Positions 25,666 to 32,438 of a stretch of 64,000 nt of DNA are shown piece by piece. How positions within the stretch are numbered: position 1 is the first letter of the stretch; every line of letters starts with the position of its first letter. A program made the translations under genes and the position numbers. The notes beneath the pieces are model-generated. The model saw nothing but the letters and a program-made list of their open reading frames with translations, was not told the DNA's origin and did no database searches. Source of the stretch: DASXUX01 sp036504595 (GTDB lineage Bacteria > Planctomycetota > SZUA-567 > H5-PLA8); NCBI GenBank assembly GCA_036504595.1, contig DASXUX010000109.1, positions 124,001 through 188,000 of the forward strand. The letters are read 5' to 3'.

Positions 25666-28600
25666 TTACTTCAGTTCCGCCAGCGCCGCCTTCAGGCTGC
25701 CCAGCCGGTTTTGCACTTCCTCGAGCTTTTTCCGTTCCTCATCGACCAGTTCGGGCGGCGCATTTTTCACGAAGCTCTCGTTCTTCAGTTTCGCCGCAAT
25801 TTTCGAGATATGCTGTTCGGCCTTGGCGATTTCCTTCGCAAGCCGCAGCTTCTCGACCTCCACCAAATCCGCGCTCAACTCCACGTAGATCGTGCCGCCC
25901 TTGATCGCCGTTGCCGCCGCGGGCTGAGGCGGCGGAATGGTAGCGCCGGCCTCCGCGCCGGCCAATTGGATCTGCGGCTCCTCGATCTCCGCCATCTGCA
26001 TCAGAATGTGCGACTGGCTGCAGAGGCGGCCGGCCAAGGCCTTATCGGCCGTGCGGATCGTCACTTTCAGCGGGCGAGCCAGCGCGGCCGAAACATCCTT
26101 CTTCCGTTCTTTCGGCGAATTGTCAATCAGTTCCTGCCGGACCGCTCGGATCGCGATCACGGCTTCAAAAGTACTCGCGAACTGCTGCTCCAATTCCGGA
26201 TCGATGCGTTCTACTTCCGCTTGCGGCCACCGTGCGGTGGCGAGGAACTGCCCGCCGTTCTGACGTGCGGCGGGGGACTTATATTCGGGCTTGCCCAGAT
26301 TTCTCTCACTGCCGGCGGAACGCTGGTTCAATTCGTGCCAAAGCGCTTCGCTGACAAACGGGCAAAACGGATGCAGTAGGCGGAGCGAACGATCTAGCGT
26401 GTACAAGAGCACCGCCTTCGCCGCGGCCTGATCGAGTCCCCTCACCCCGGCCTCGCTGTCGCTCGCTCGGCCCTCTCCCTCAAGGGGAGAGGGAACAGCA
26501 AGCAGCCGCGGCTTGCTGAGTTCGATATACCAACTGCAAAACTCATTCCAGAAGAAGTCGTAGAGCGTGTTGCTGGCTCGAGCGAACTCGAAGTTGTCGA
26601 GCGCCGCTGTCACATCGCGCACCGTGCTGTTTAGGCGCGAGAGAATCCAGCGGTCTTCGTCGCGAAGGGTGGGGCCGGCCTCCGTGCCGGCCGGCAGGGA
26701 CGCCGGCCCCACCGGCATCGTCGTCAGGACGTACCGCGCGGCGTTCCAGACTTTGTTCGAGAAGTTGCGGCCCATCTCGAAGCGCTTCATGCTCACCTTC
26801 AGATCCTGGCCTTCGGTACACATGGTGGCCAGAGTAAAGCGCAGCGCGTCGGCGCCGTACTGGGCGATCACATCAAGCGGGTCGATGCCGTTGCCCAGCG
26901 ACTTGCTCATGATGCGGCCTTGTTCGTCGAGCACCGTGCCGTGGATGTACACGTCCCGGAACGGCTCGCGGCCCAGCATCGTCTCGCCCATCATCACCAT
27001 GCGCGCCACCCAGAAGTAGATGATGCCGCGCGCGGTGACGAGCGTGCTGGTCGGATAGTAGTACTGCACGTCTTTGGTCTGTTCCGGCCAGCCGAGCGTC
27101 GAGAACGGCCAGAGCGCACTCGAAAACCACGTGTCGAGCACGTCGGGATCGCGCAGGAGCTGCTTGCCCTGATACTGCGGCAGCGTCTCCGGGTCTTCCA
27201 GCGTCACGATGGGCGTGGCGTCTTCGCCAATGAGATAACGATAGCGCTTGCCGTCCTTTTCGATGTCGTACGGCTCGTTCGGACCGGCATCGATCATTGT
27301 GATGCGGCCTTTGTTCTCGTCCAAGTCGTACCACACGGGAATCTGGTGGCCCCACCAGATCTGCCGCGAGATCGGCCAATCGCGCACATCGTCGAACCAC
27401 TTCAGGTACACTTTCGTCCAGCGTTCCGGATGGAACGACACGCGGCCTTCAGCGGTGGCTTTCTTCGCCAGTTCGCTGAGCGGCTTCATCTTCACGAACC
27501 ACTGCGCCGTCAGGTAGGGCTCAATGGCCGTGTGGCAGCGATAGCAGTGGCCGACACTGTGGGAATAATCTTTCACCTCGCCCAGCAGCCCTTGCGCCTT
27601 CAGGTCTTCGAGCACCTTCTCGCGCGCCTTCACGCGATCCAACCCCCTGTAGGGTTCGGGCACGTGATTATTCAGCAGCGCGCTTTCGGTGAAGATGTTG
27701 ATCACCGGCAGCTTGTGGCGCAGGCCGATCTGATAGTCCACCGGATCGTGAGCCGGCGTCACTTTCAAGCAGCCCGTGCCGAAACCGCGCTCCAGGGCCG
27801 AATCTGCGATCACCGGAATCTTGCGGCCGGTGAGCGGCAGGTCCACGAAGCGGCCCACGTAGTCCTTGTAGCGCTCGTCGTCCGGATGCACGGCCACGGC
27901 CGTGTCGCCGAGCATGGTTTCCGGGCGCGTGGTGGCCACCGTCAAGTGGGGCGGGCCTCCGTGCCCGCCTTCGGGGGTAGCGCCGGCCTCCGTGCCGGCC
28001 GGAAAGGAGGCCTGCATCATGCCGGCGGGCAGGGACGCCCGCGCTACCTCGCTCAGCGGATAGTGGATTTCGTAAATCTTGGCCTTCACGTCCGCGTGTT
28101 CCACTTCGTCGTCGCTGAGCGTCGTGCGGCAGCGCGGGCACCAGTTCACCAGGTACTTGCCGCGGTAGATCAGCCCGTCATTGTGGAGTTTCACGAACGC
28201 TTGCCGCACGGCTTTGGACAGGCCGGCATCCATCGTGAAGCGCGTGCGCTGCCAATCGCAGGAGGCGCCGAGTTTGCGAAGCTGCTTGAGGATCGTGCCG
28301 CCCGACTGTTCTTTCCATGCCCAGATGCGTTTGATCAGTTCGGCGCGGCCGATCTGGTAGCGGTTCTTCTTCTCGGCCTTGGAGATTTGCTTCTCGACCA
28401 CGTTTTGCGTGGCGATGCCGGCGTGATCGGTGCCGGGCAGCCAAAGCGTCTCCATGCCCTGCATGCGCCGCCAGCGCACGAGGATATCTTGCAGCGTGTT
28501 GTTCAGCGCGTGGCCGATGTGCAGGACGCCGGTCACATTCGGCGGCGGGATCATGACCGTGTAGGGCTTAGCGCCCGGGTTGGGTTCGCTATGGAAGACG

Positions 28601-28710
28601 CCAGCGCCTTCCCAGCTTGCGTAGATGCGGTCTTCAAAGCTTTTTGGATCGTACTGTGGAGGAAAATCGGAGCCTGTCGTCTCAGATTTTGGGGATTCGC
28701 TGGCTGACAT
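25666..28710 (-). CDS. valS: Valyl-tRNA synthetase
   Basis: Charges tRNA-Val. The ATG at 28710 with AAGGA upstream gives 1014 residues; the longer frame reads through repeats. Class I motifs are PPPNVTGVLHIGHAL (HIGH, ~66) and RIMSKSLGNGIDP (~600), where the first Lys of KMSKS is Ile. NWCPRCRTTLSDDEVEH, the editing domain LTVATTRPETMLGD and a C-terminal coiled coil (EVEKLRLAKEIAKAEQ) are present. Four in-frame inserts are repeat-derived: residues ~221-255 just before the editing motif, ~666-681, ~739-758 and ~915-924. They explain the length above the ~880-950 usual for the family. All conserved motifs remain in frame. Confidence 0.96.
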   Translation of the reverse strand: MSASESPKSETTGSDFPPQYDPKSFEDRIYASWEGAGVFHSEPNPGAKPYTVMIPPPNVTGVLHIGHALNNTLQDILVRWRRMQGMETLWLPGTDHAGIATQNVVEKQISKAEKKNRYQIGRAELIKRIWAWKEQSGGTILKQLRKLGASCDWQRTRFTMDAGLSKAVRQAFVKLHNDGLIYRGKYLVNWCPRCRTTLSDDEVEHADVKAKIYEIHYPLSEVARASLPAGMMQASFPAGTEAGATPEGGHGGPPHLTVATTRPETMLGDTAVAVHPDDERYKDYVGRFVDLPLTGRKIPVIADSALERGFGTGCLKVTPAHDPVDYQIGLRHKLPVINIFTESALLNNHVPEPYRGLDRVKAREKVLEDLKAQGLLGEVKDYSHSVGHCYRCHTAIEPYLTAQWFVKMKPLSELAKKATAEGRVSFHPERWTKVYLKWFDDVRDWPISRQIWWGHQIPVWYDLDENKGRITMIDAGPNEPYDIEKDGKRYRYLIGEDATPIVTLEDPETLPQYQGKQLLRDPDVLDTWFSSALWPFSTLGWPEQTKDVQYYYPTSTLVTARGIIYFWVARMVMMGETMLGREPFRDVYIHGTVLDEQGRIMSKSLGNGIDPLDVIAQYGADALRFTLATMCTEGQDLKVSMKRFEMGRNFSNKVWNAARYVLTTMPVGPASLPAGTEAGPTLRDEDRWILSRLNSTVRDVTAALDNFEFARASNTLYDFFWNEFCSWYIELSKPRLLAVPSPLEGEGRASDSEAGVRGLDQAAAKAVLLYTLDRSLRLLHPFCPFVSEALWHELNQRSAGSERNLGKPEYKSPAARQNGGQFLATARWPQAEVERIDPELEQQFASTFEAVIAIRAVRQELIDNSPKERKKDVSAALARPLKVTIRTADKALAGRLCSQSHILMQMAEIEEPQIQLAGAEAGATIPPPQPAAATAIKGGTIYVELSADLVEVEKLRLAKEIAKAEQHISKIAAKLKNESFVKNAPPELVDEERKKLEEVQNRLGSLKAALAELK
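25945..25962. repeat. CTCCGC-loop hairpin in valS
   Basis: Stem GCCGGC/GCCGGC around CTCCGC; in frame read (minus strand) as A-G-A-E-A-G. One loop base differs from the other copies. Confidence 0.75.
26436..26494. repeat. CCCTCTCC-TCAAGG-GGAGAGGG hairpin repeat in valS
   Basis: An inverted repeat CCCTCTCCCT/AGGGGAGAGGG plus preceding CCCTCACCCC words, read in frame as PSPLEGEGRASDSEAGVRG. Counterpart of the MnmE-like insert at 10157. Confidence 0.8.
26673..26707. repeat. Overlapping CTCCGT- and AGGGAC-loop hairpins in valS
   Basis: GGCCGGC-CTCCGT-GCCGGCC (26673-26692) overlaps GCCGGC-AGGGAC-GCCGGC (26690-26707). In frame on the minus strand they read PASLPAGTEAGPT. Confidence 0.85.
27950..28042. 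repeat. Cluster of three CTCCGT/AGGGAC hairpins in valS
   Basis: GGCGGGC-CTCCGT-GCCCGCC (27950-27969), GCCGGC-CTCCGT-GCCGGC (27982-27999) and GCGGGC-AGGGAC-GCCCGC (28025-28042). Two stem sequences are used, each perfectly matched by its partner arm, with conserved loops. Encodes the insert before the editing-domain motif. Confidence 0.88.
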
Positions 28711-29132
28711 AACGTCCTTCCTGAAGTGCTGAGTGCTGTGTACTGAGTGCTGAGTATTGCGAGCCGATGCCGTGACTCGGCACTCAGCACTCATTACTCA
28801 GCAGCTAAGCATGACGCCGCGCGCCACGCAAAGGGCTGAAAGTTTATCCAAAGATCGCGGAAATGAAAGCGGAGTGCTCAGGCAACCGCGCGGCCGCGCG
28901 TGAACGTTCGGCGCGGCCGGGGAGACTCCGTGGGTGAGGGCGTGGTGTACTTCATGACGCTGATAATACCTCTGCGACGCGACAAAAGCAAACCGGGTGT
29001 TTCCCGGCGCTTCTTACCAGCTCTTCACTCAGACTGATCTTGCGCACGCCGAATTTATGTATTTTCCTGTGGCTATCGTTCCGGTGGAAAGGTATTTTAA
29101 TGGTGTGGAAGTATCGCGTGAGGGCTCTTAAC
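28711..29132. other. 422-base divergent spacer upstream of valS
   Basis: 28725-28805 is filled with GTGCTGAGTGCTG words and their complement CACTCAGCACTCA. From 28806 to 29132 I see no gene and no convincing promoter. I looked for a T-box leader (as found for some valS genes) on the minus strand and did not find its T-box sequence or specifier stem. Confidence 0.5.
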
Positions 29133-29417
29133 ATGCGCAAGTTCGCCTCGGTTTTTCTTGGGATGTGTGTCTTCGGCTTGGTGCTCCTGTGCGGCTGCAA
29201 GAACCAGGAGTCGGGCGATTACGATCAGGTTGGCGAACAGCGCGTCTTCGACGCCCCCAGCCGCGAGATCGCTTGCCCCAATGCGTACAACCGCATCAGG
29301 CTAGACGAACCGCTCCCGCTGCCTTCAGCCGCAGCCAGTGCACCGCTCAGCTCAGTTCACCAACGACCGGTGAAGTCCCCCGCATACGTGCACGTCGGCG
29401 ATCTGGAACTCGAATAG
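29133..29417 (+). CDS. Small putative lipoprotein
   Basis: 94 residues from the ATG at 29133, with AGGG ~8 bases upstream. A short basic N-terminus and hydrophobic helix end in VLLCGCKNQ; Cys24 follows G, so the lipobox is L-C-G-C, slightly off the usual consensus. The mature part is ~70 residues, polar and Pro/Ala/Ser-rich, probably disordered. It is followed by a rho-independent terminator. Function unknown. Confidence 0.6.
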   Translation: MRKFASVFLGMCVFGLVLLCGCKNQESGDYDQVGEQRVFDAPSREIACPNAYNRIRLDEPLPLPSAAASAPLSSVHQRPVKSPAYVHVGDLELE

Positions 29418-29444
29418 CCGGCGTCTGATTCAAGGTTAAATAAG

Positions 29445-29472
29445 AAAGGACCGCGCGTGCGGCCCTTTTTTT
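29445..29472 (+). terminator. Rho-independent terminator
   Basis: Stem AAAGGACCGC / GCGGCCCTTT (29445-29454 with 29459-29468, one mismatch), loop GCGT and a run of seven Ts. It ends the lipoprotein transcript. The complementary strand also has a T-rich stretch after the hairpin, so it can serve the convergent zinc-ribbon gene. Confidence 0.85.
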
Positions 29473-29501
29473 ATTTGTCCCAGAAATCCGAATGTCAGAA
29501 A

Positions 29502-29888
29502 TTACCCGTTGCCGGTCTTGCGACGGTTCAAGTAACAGGTCCGGCAGTAGACGGGACGGTTGGGGTCGGGCTTGAACGGAACGGTCGTTTCAGTACCACA
29601 ACCACTGCATTGAACCTTAAATTGCGAATGCGCCGGACCTTGTCCTGCCGCATCGCCAGAGCCTCGGGTCGCCATGCCGCCGGGAGGAGTCTGCGCCCGA
29701 TTGCCGCTCGGCGCGCCGGACGCGAAGTTTCCCGAGCCCGAGGATTTTCGTTTGTCGCGACAGGTCTTGCAGCGGCGCGGCGCTTGATAGCCGCGCTCTT
29801 GATAAAATTGCTGGTCTCGAGCGGTAAAAGTGAACTGCGCGCCGCAATCCACACACGTGACCGTCTTGTCCCCTGTTGCGTCCGACAT
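29502..29888 (-). CDS. Two-zinc-ribbon protein (zf-trcl plus CxxC-x17-CxxC)
   Basis: 128 residues from the ATG at 29888 with AAGGGA upstream. The N-terminal zinc ribbon has CVDCGAQFTFTARDQQFY and then CKTCRDKRK. A Gly/Ser-rich linker (~55-90) leads to a second ribbon, VQCSGCGTETTVPFKP and then RPVYCRTCY. The second ribbon closely matches the C-terminus of the DEAD-box helicase that follows at 30060-31766 (CGRCG...ATVPFVP...RPVYCEACY). The shared module suggests both bind the same RNA or RNP partner. Length and composition fit a small nucleic-acid-binding protein. Confidence 0.82.
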   Translation of the reverse strand: MSDATGDKTVTCVDCGAQFTFTARDQQFYQERGYQAPRRCKTCRDKRKSSGSGNFASGAPSGNRAQTPPGGMATRGSGDAAGQGPAHSQFKVQCSGCGTETTVPFKPDPNRPVYCRTCYLNRRKTGNG

Positions 29889-30059
29889 GAGAGCTTCCCT
29901 TCTATATTTCCTGCACTGGTGCGTGGTTTCTATCGATTTCAACTCTAATCTTCGCACTTTTTCGATACTTTATGCAAATTAAAAATCAAAGATTTTCACG
30001 TGGGAGCACATAATGCGTGAAACTAACAAGTGCAAGACTTGGCTGTTTGGCTAACCGGC

Positions 30060-31766
30060 TTAGACTTCGCCCGACCCGGTTTCTCCCGACGGCGCTGCGG
30101 GTTCCCCGGAGGGCGCTTTTGCTTCTTCCGCTTTCAGTGCCTGGTAGCACGCCTCGCAGTACACCGGCCGTCCGGGCGTCGGAACGAAAGGCACCGTGGC
30201 CTGAATTCCACACCTGCCGCAGACGATGGTGGTGCGTGGGCCTTTTCGGCGGTGGTTTCTTGAACGGCTCTTGGGCTCACTCGCTCCTGCGGACGCTCCC
30301 TCGGTCCCCGCCGCTGCAACTGCCGGCGCCCCAGCCCCTTCTGGGAATACTGCCTGAACATCCGGCGCGCTCACCAGCACCGGCGGTTCGCTCGTTTCGG
30401 AGCGCCGGGGACGCTCCCGCTCACGCCCACGGCCGCGACGCTTGCCGGAAGACTCACGCGGCTGAACCAGCGCCGGCGCTTCCGTATCGGGCTCGAAATC
30501 AGGGTCGGGGGCTGACGGCGGATGCGGCCACCATTTGCTGGTCAGATCCTCATAGTGTGTGCGCTTGATTTCTTTGTTGATCAACAACTCGATTTCGGTC
30601 AGGTAGGAACCCTCTTCACGCGTGACGAAGGTGAAGGCCTTCCCGGATTTGCCCACCCGGCCGGTTCGGCCGATCCGGTGGACGTAGTCCTCGATTTTGT
30701 ACGGAATATCGTAATTGATGATGTGCGTGATGTTCTGAACGTCGATCCCGCGGCTGGCCACATCCGTGGCAATCAGCAGGCGCACTTTTCCGGTGCGAAA
30801 CCGGTTCATGATGCTCTCGCGCCGGCTTTGCTGCAAGTCACCGTGGATTTCGCGCGCGCTGATGTACAGGCGCTTGAGCCGTTCGGCGAGACGTTTGGCG
30901 CCCATCTTCGTGCCGCAAAAAATGATCGCGAGCTTTGGCTTTTCGACGTCCAGCAGTTTCAGCAGAATCGGCAGCTTCTGATCGCGTTCGCAAACAAAGA
31001 ATTGCTGTTCGACCTCATCGACCGTCAAGCTCTCCGGCGATGTCCAGACGTTGAGCGGCTCGTGCATGAACCGTTGCGCCAAGCGCTTGATGTCATCCGG
31101 GATCGTCGCCGAAAGCAGCAGGGTTTGGCGCTCAGCCGGACAGTGCCGAAGGATGTACTCGATGTCTTTGCGGAAGCCCAAATCCAGCATGCGGTCGGCT
31201 TCGTCGAGCACCGCGATCTTTACGCGCGAAAGATCCAGGCGCTGCGAACGCATGTGATCCATCAGACGGCCGGGCGTGCCGACGACGATGTCCACGCCGC
31301 GATGTAGTGCCTCAATCTGCGGCTCATAAGACGCGCCGCCGTAAAGCGTTACAGACGAGAACCCAAGCTCCGCACCCAGGCGTTTGATCTCGCCATGAAT
31401 TTGCAGCGCCAGTTCGCGCGTGGGCGCCAGGATCAGCGCCTGACAACTGGCCTCGCCGGACTTGATCTGCTCGAAAATCGGCAGCAGGAACGCCGCCGTC
31501 TTGCCGGTGCCTGTCTTGGCCTGTCCCATGACGTCTCTGCCGCTGAGCGCCTTCGGGATGAACTGGGCCTGGATGGGCGTCGGGGTAAGGAATTGCGCGC
31601 GCGCAACGCACTCGAGCACGGCGGGCGAAAGTTTCAGCTCGGCAAAGGTTCGCGCCAGCGGTTCTTCGCCGACCGGCAACTCAGATTGCGGCTCGGGTGT
31701 GGACGGTACTTCGGCGTTCGTGTCCGGCTGTTTTGAGGCGGACGGTGTGCTTTTCGTATGCGGCAT
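30060..31766 (-). CDS. DEAD-box RNA helicase with C-terminal zinc ribbon
   Basis: 568 residues, ATG at 31766. ATP-dependent RNA unwinding, of the RhlE/CshA type. Motifs in order: Q-motif region FAELKLSPAVLECVARA, AKTGTGKTAAFLLP (Walker A), PTRELALQI, VLDEADRMLDLGF (DEAD), SATIPDD, TDVASRGIDV and HRIGRTGR. After the core (~430) there is a basic low-complexity region, RGRGRERERPRR. A CxxC-x17-CxxC zinc ribbon follows (~525-560, VCGRCGIQATVPF, RPVYCEACY). The CBS gene lies 11 bases upstream, so the two are probably one transcript. Likely roles are ribosome assembly, mRNA decay or cold response. Confidence 0.93.
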   Translation of the reverse strand: MPHTKSTPSASKQPDTNAEVPSTPEPQSELPVGEEPLARTFAELKLSPAVLECVARAQFLTPTPIQAQFIPKALSGRDVMGQAKTGTGKTAAFLLPIFEQIKSGEASCQALILAPTRELALQIHGEIKRLGAELGFSSVTLYGGASYEPQIEALHRGVDIVVGTPGRLMDHMRSQRLDLSRVKIAVLDEADRMLDLGFRKDIEYILRHCPAERQTLLLSATIPDDIKRLAQRFMHEPLNVWTSPESLTVDEVEQQFFVCERDQKLPILLKLLDVEKPKLAIIFCGTKMGAKRLAERLKRLYISAREIHGDLQQSRRESIMNRFRTGKVRLLIATDVASRGIDVQNITHIINYDIPYKIEDYVHRIGRTGRVGKSGKAFTFVTREEGSYLTEIELLINKEIKRTHYEDLTSKWWPHPPSAPDPDFEPDTEAPALVQPRESSGKRRGRGRERERPRRSETSEPPVLVSAPDVQAVFPEGAGAPAVAAAGTEGASAGASEPKSRSRNHRRKGPRTTIVCGRCGIQATVPFVPTPGRPVYCEACYQALKAEEAKAPSGEPAAPSGETGSGEV

Positions 31767-31777
31767 GGAGACCTTGG

Positions 31778-32218
31778 TCAGATTCCTTTCTCTTTGAGCA
31801 TTTTAGCAAGCAGGCGGAGCGCGTCGGTTTCAGTTACGATGCCCACCAGTTTGCCATCTTCAACGACGGGCAGCGCGCCGATCTTGCGGTCGCTCATCAT
31901 TCCCACGGCTTCGGCCAGGGGCACATCTGGGCGAGTAGTAACGACATCCTTCATCATGATGCTCTTGACTTTGGTTAGCGCGGGAAGGTAGTAGCCCTTC
32001 GGCGCAGTGCCGGGTCCCTGCTCCATCTCTTTCATCGAAAGACGCAGGTCGCGATCGCTGATGATCCCGATCATCTTGTGCTCGTCTTCCACCACCGGCA
32101 AATGGCGAATGCGATTCCGGCTCATAATCAGGAGCGCGCGGTCCAGGCCCGCTTCGCTGGAAATCGTGATCACCGAACTGCGCATCAAATCCTTCACGCA
32201 TAACGATTGTTCCGCCAA
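31778..32218 (-). CDS. Two-CBS-domain protein
   Basis: 146 residues from a TTG start at 32218, strongly supported by GGGGAGGAGGTG ending 5 bases upstream. Two CBS motifs are visible: VKDLMRSSVITISSE to HLPVVEDEHKMIGIISDRDL, and VKSIMMKDVVTTRP to ALPVVEDGKLVGIVTETDAL. CBS pairs bind adenosyl ligands such as AMP or ATP and usually act as regulatory modules. It is in a probable operon with the DEAD-box helicase, so it could sense energy charge for that partner (inference). Confidence 0.88.
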   Translation of the reverse strand: MAEQSLCVKDLMRSSVITISSEAGLDRALLIMSRNRIRHLPVVEDEHKMIGIISDRDLRLSMKEMEQGPGTAPKGYYLPALTKVKSIMMKDVVTTRPDVPLAEAVGMMSDRKIGALPVVEDGKLVGIVTETDALRLLAKMLKEKGI

Positions 32219-32360
32219 CGAGCACCTCCTCCCCGTTCAATAGCCCGCCCTAACAATATACCGCAACTCGGCCGGCGTTCAAACGGCAGTCTCAGCACTG
32301 AGGAGTGCTGAGTTGAAAGTGCTCAGTGCTGAGTCGCAAACAGGATCGGGGGTGGGTTTT

Positions 32361-32438
32361 GAACCGCAAAGACGCAAAGGCGCGAAGAAGCACTTCTGGT
32401 CAGGATCAGTCCTTTGCGCCTTTGCGCCTTTGCGGTTC
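32361..32438. repeat. 27-bp stem-loop of CGCAAAGG words at the end of mnmG
   Basis: GAACCGCAAAGACGCAAAGG... (32361-32387) is complementary at 25 of 27 positions to CTTTGCGCCTTTGCGCCTTT... (32412-32438), with a 24-base loop. The right arm encodes the last residues of MnmG (EPQRRKGAK). Upstream, 32294-32334 carries GTGCTGAG words like those before valS. Confidence 0.8.

Noticed and set aside
26920..28707. 595-codon plus-strand open frame
   Set aside because: Antisense to valS; no motif, and its composition reflects the complementary strand.
28711..28794. N-terminal extension of valS
   Set aside because: The extra 28 codons translate GTGCTGAG-type repeats; the ATG at 28710 has AAGGA upstream and begins the family-like sequence.
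28711..29132. T-box riboswitch upstream of valS
   Set aside because: I found no T-box sequence or antiterminator on the minus strand in this interval.
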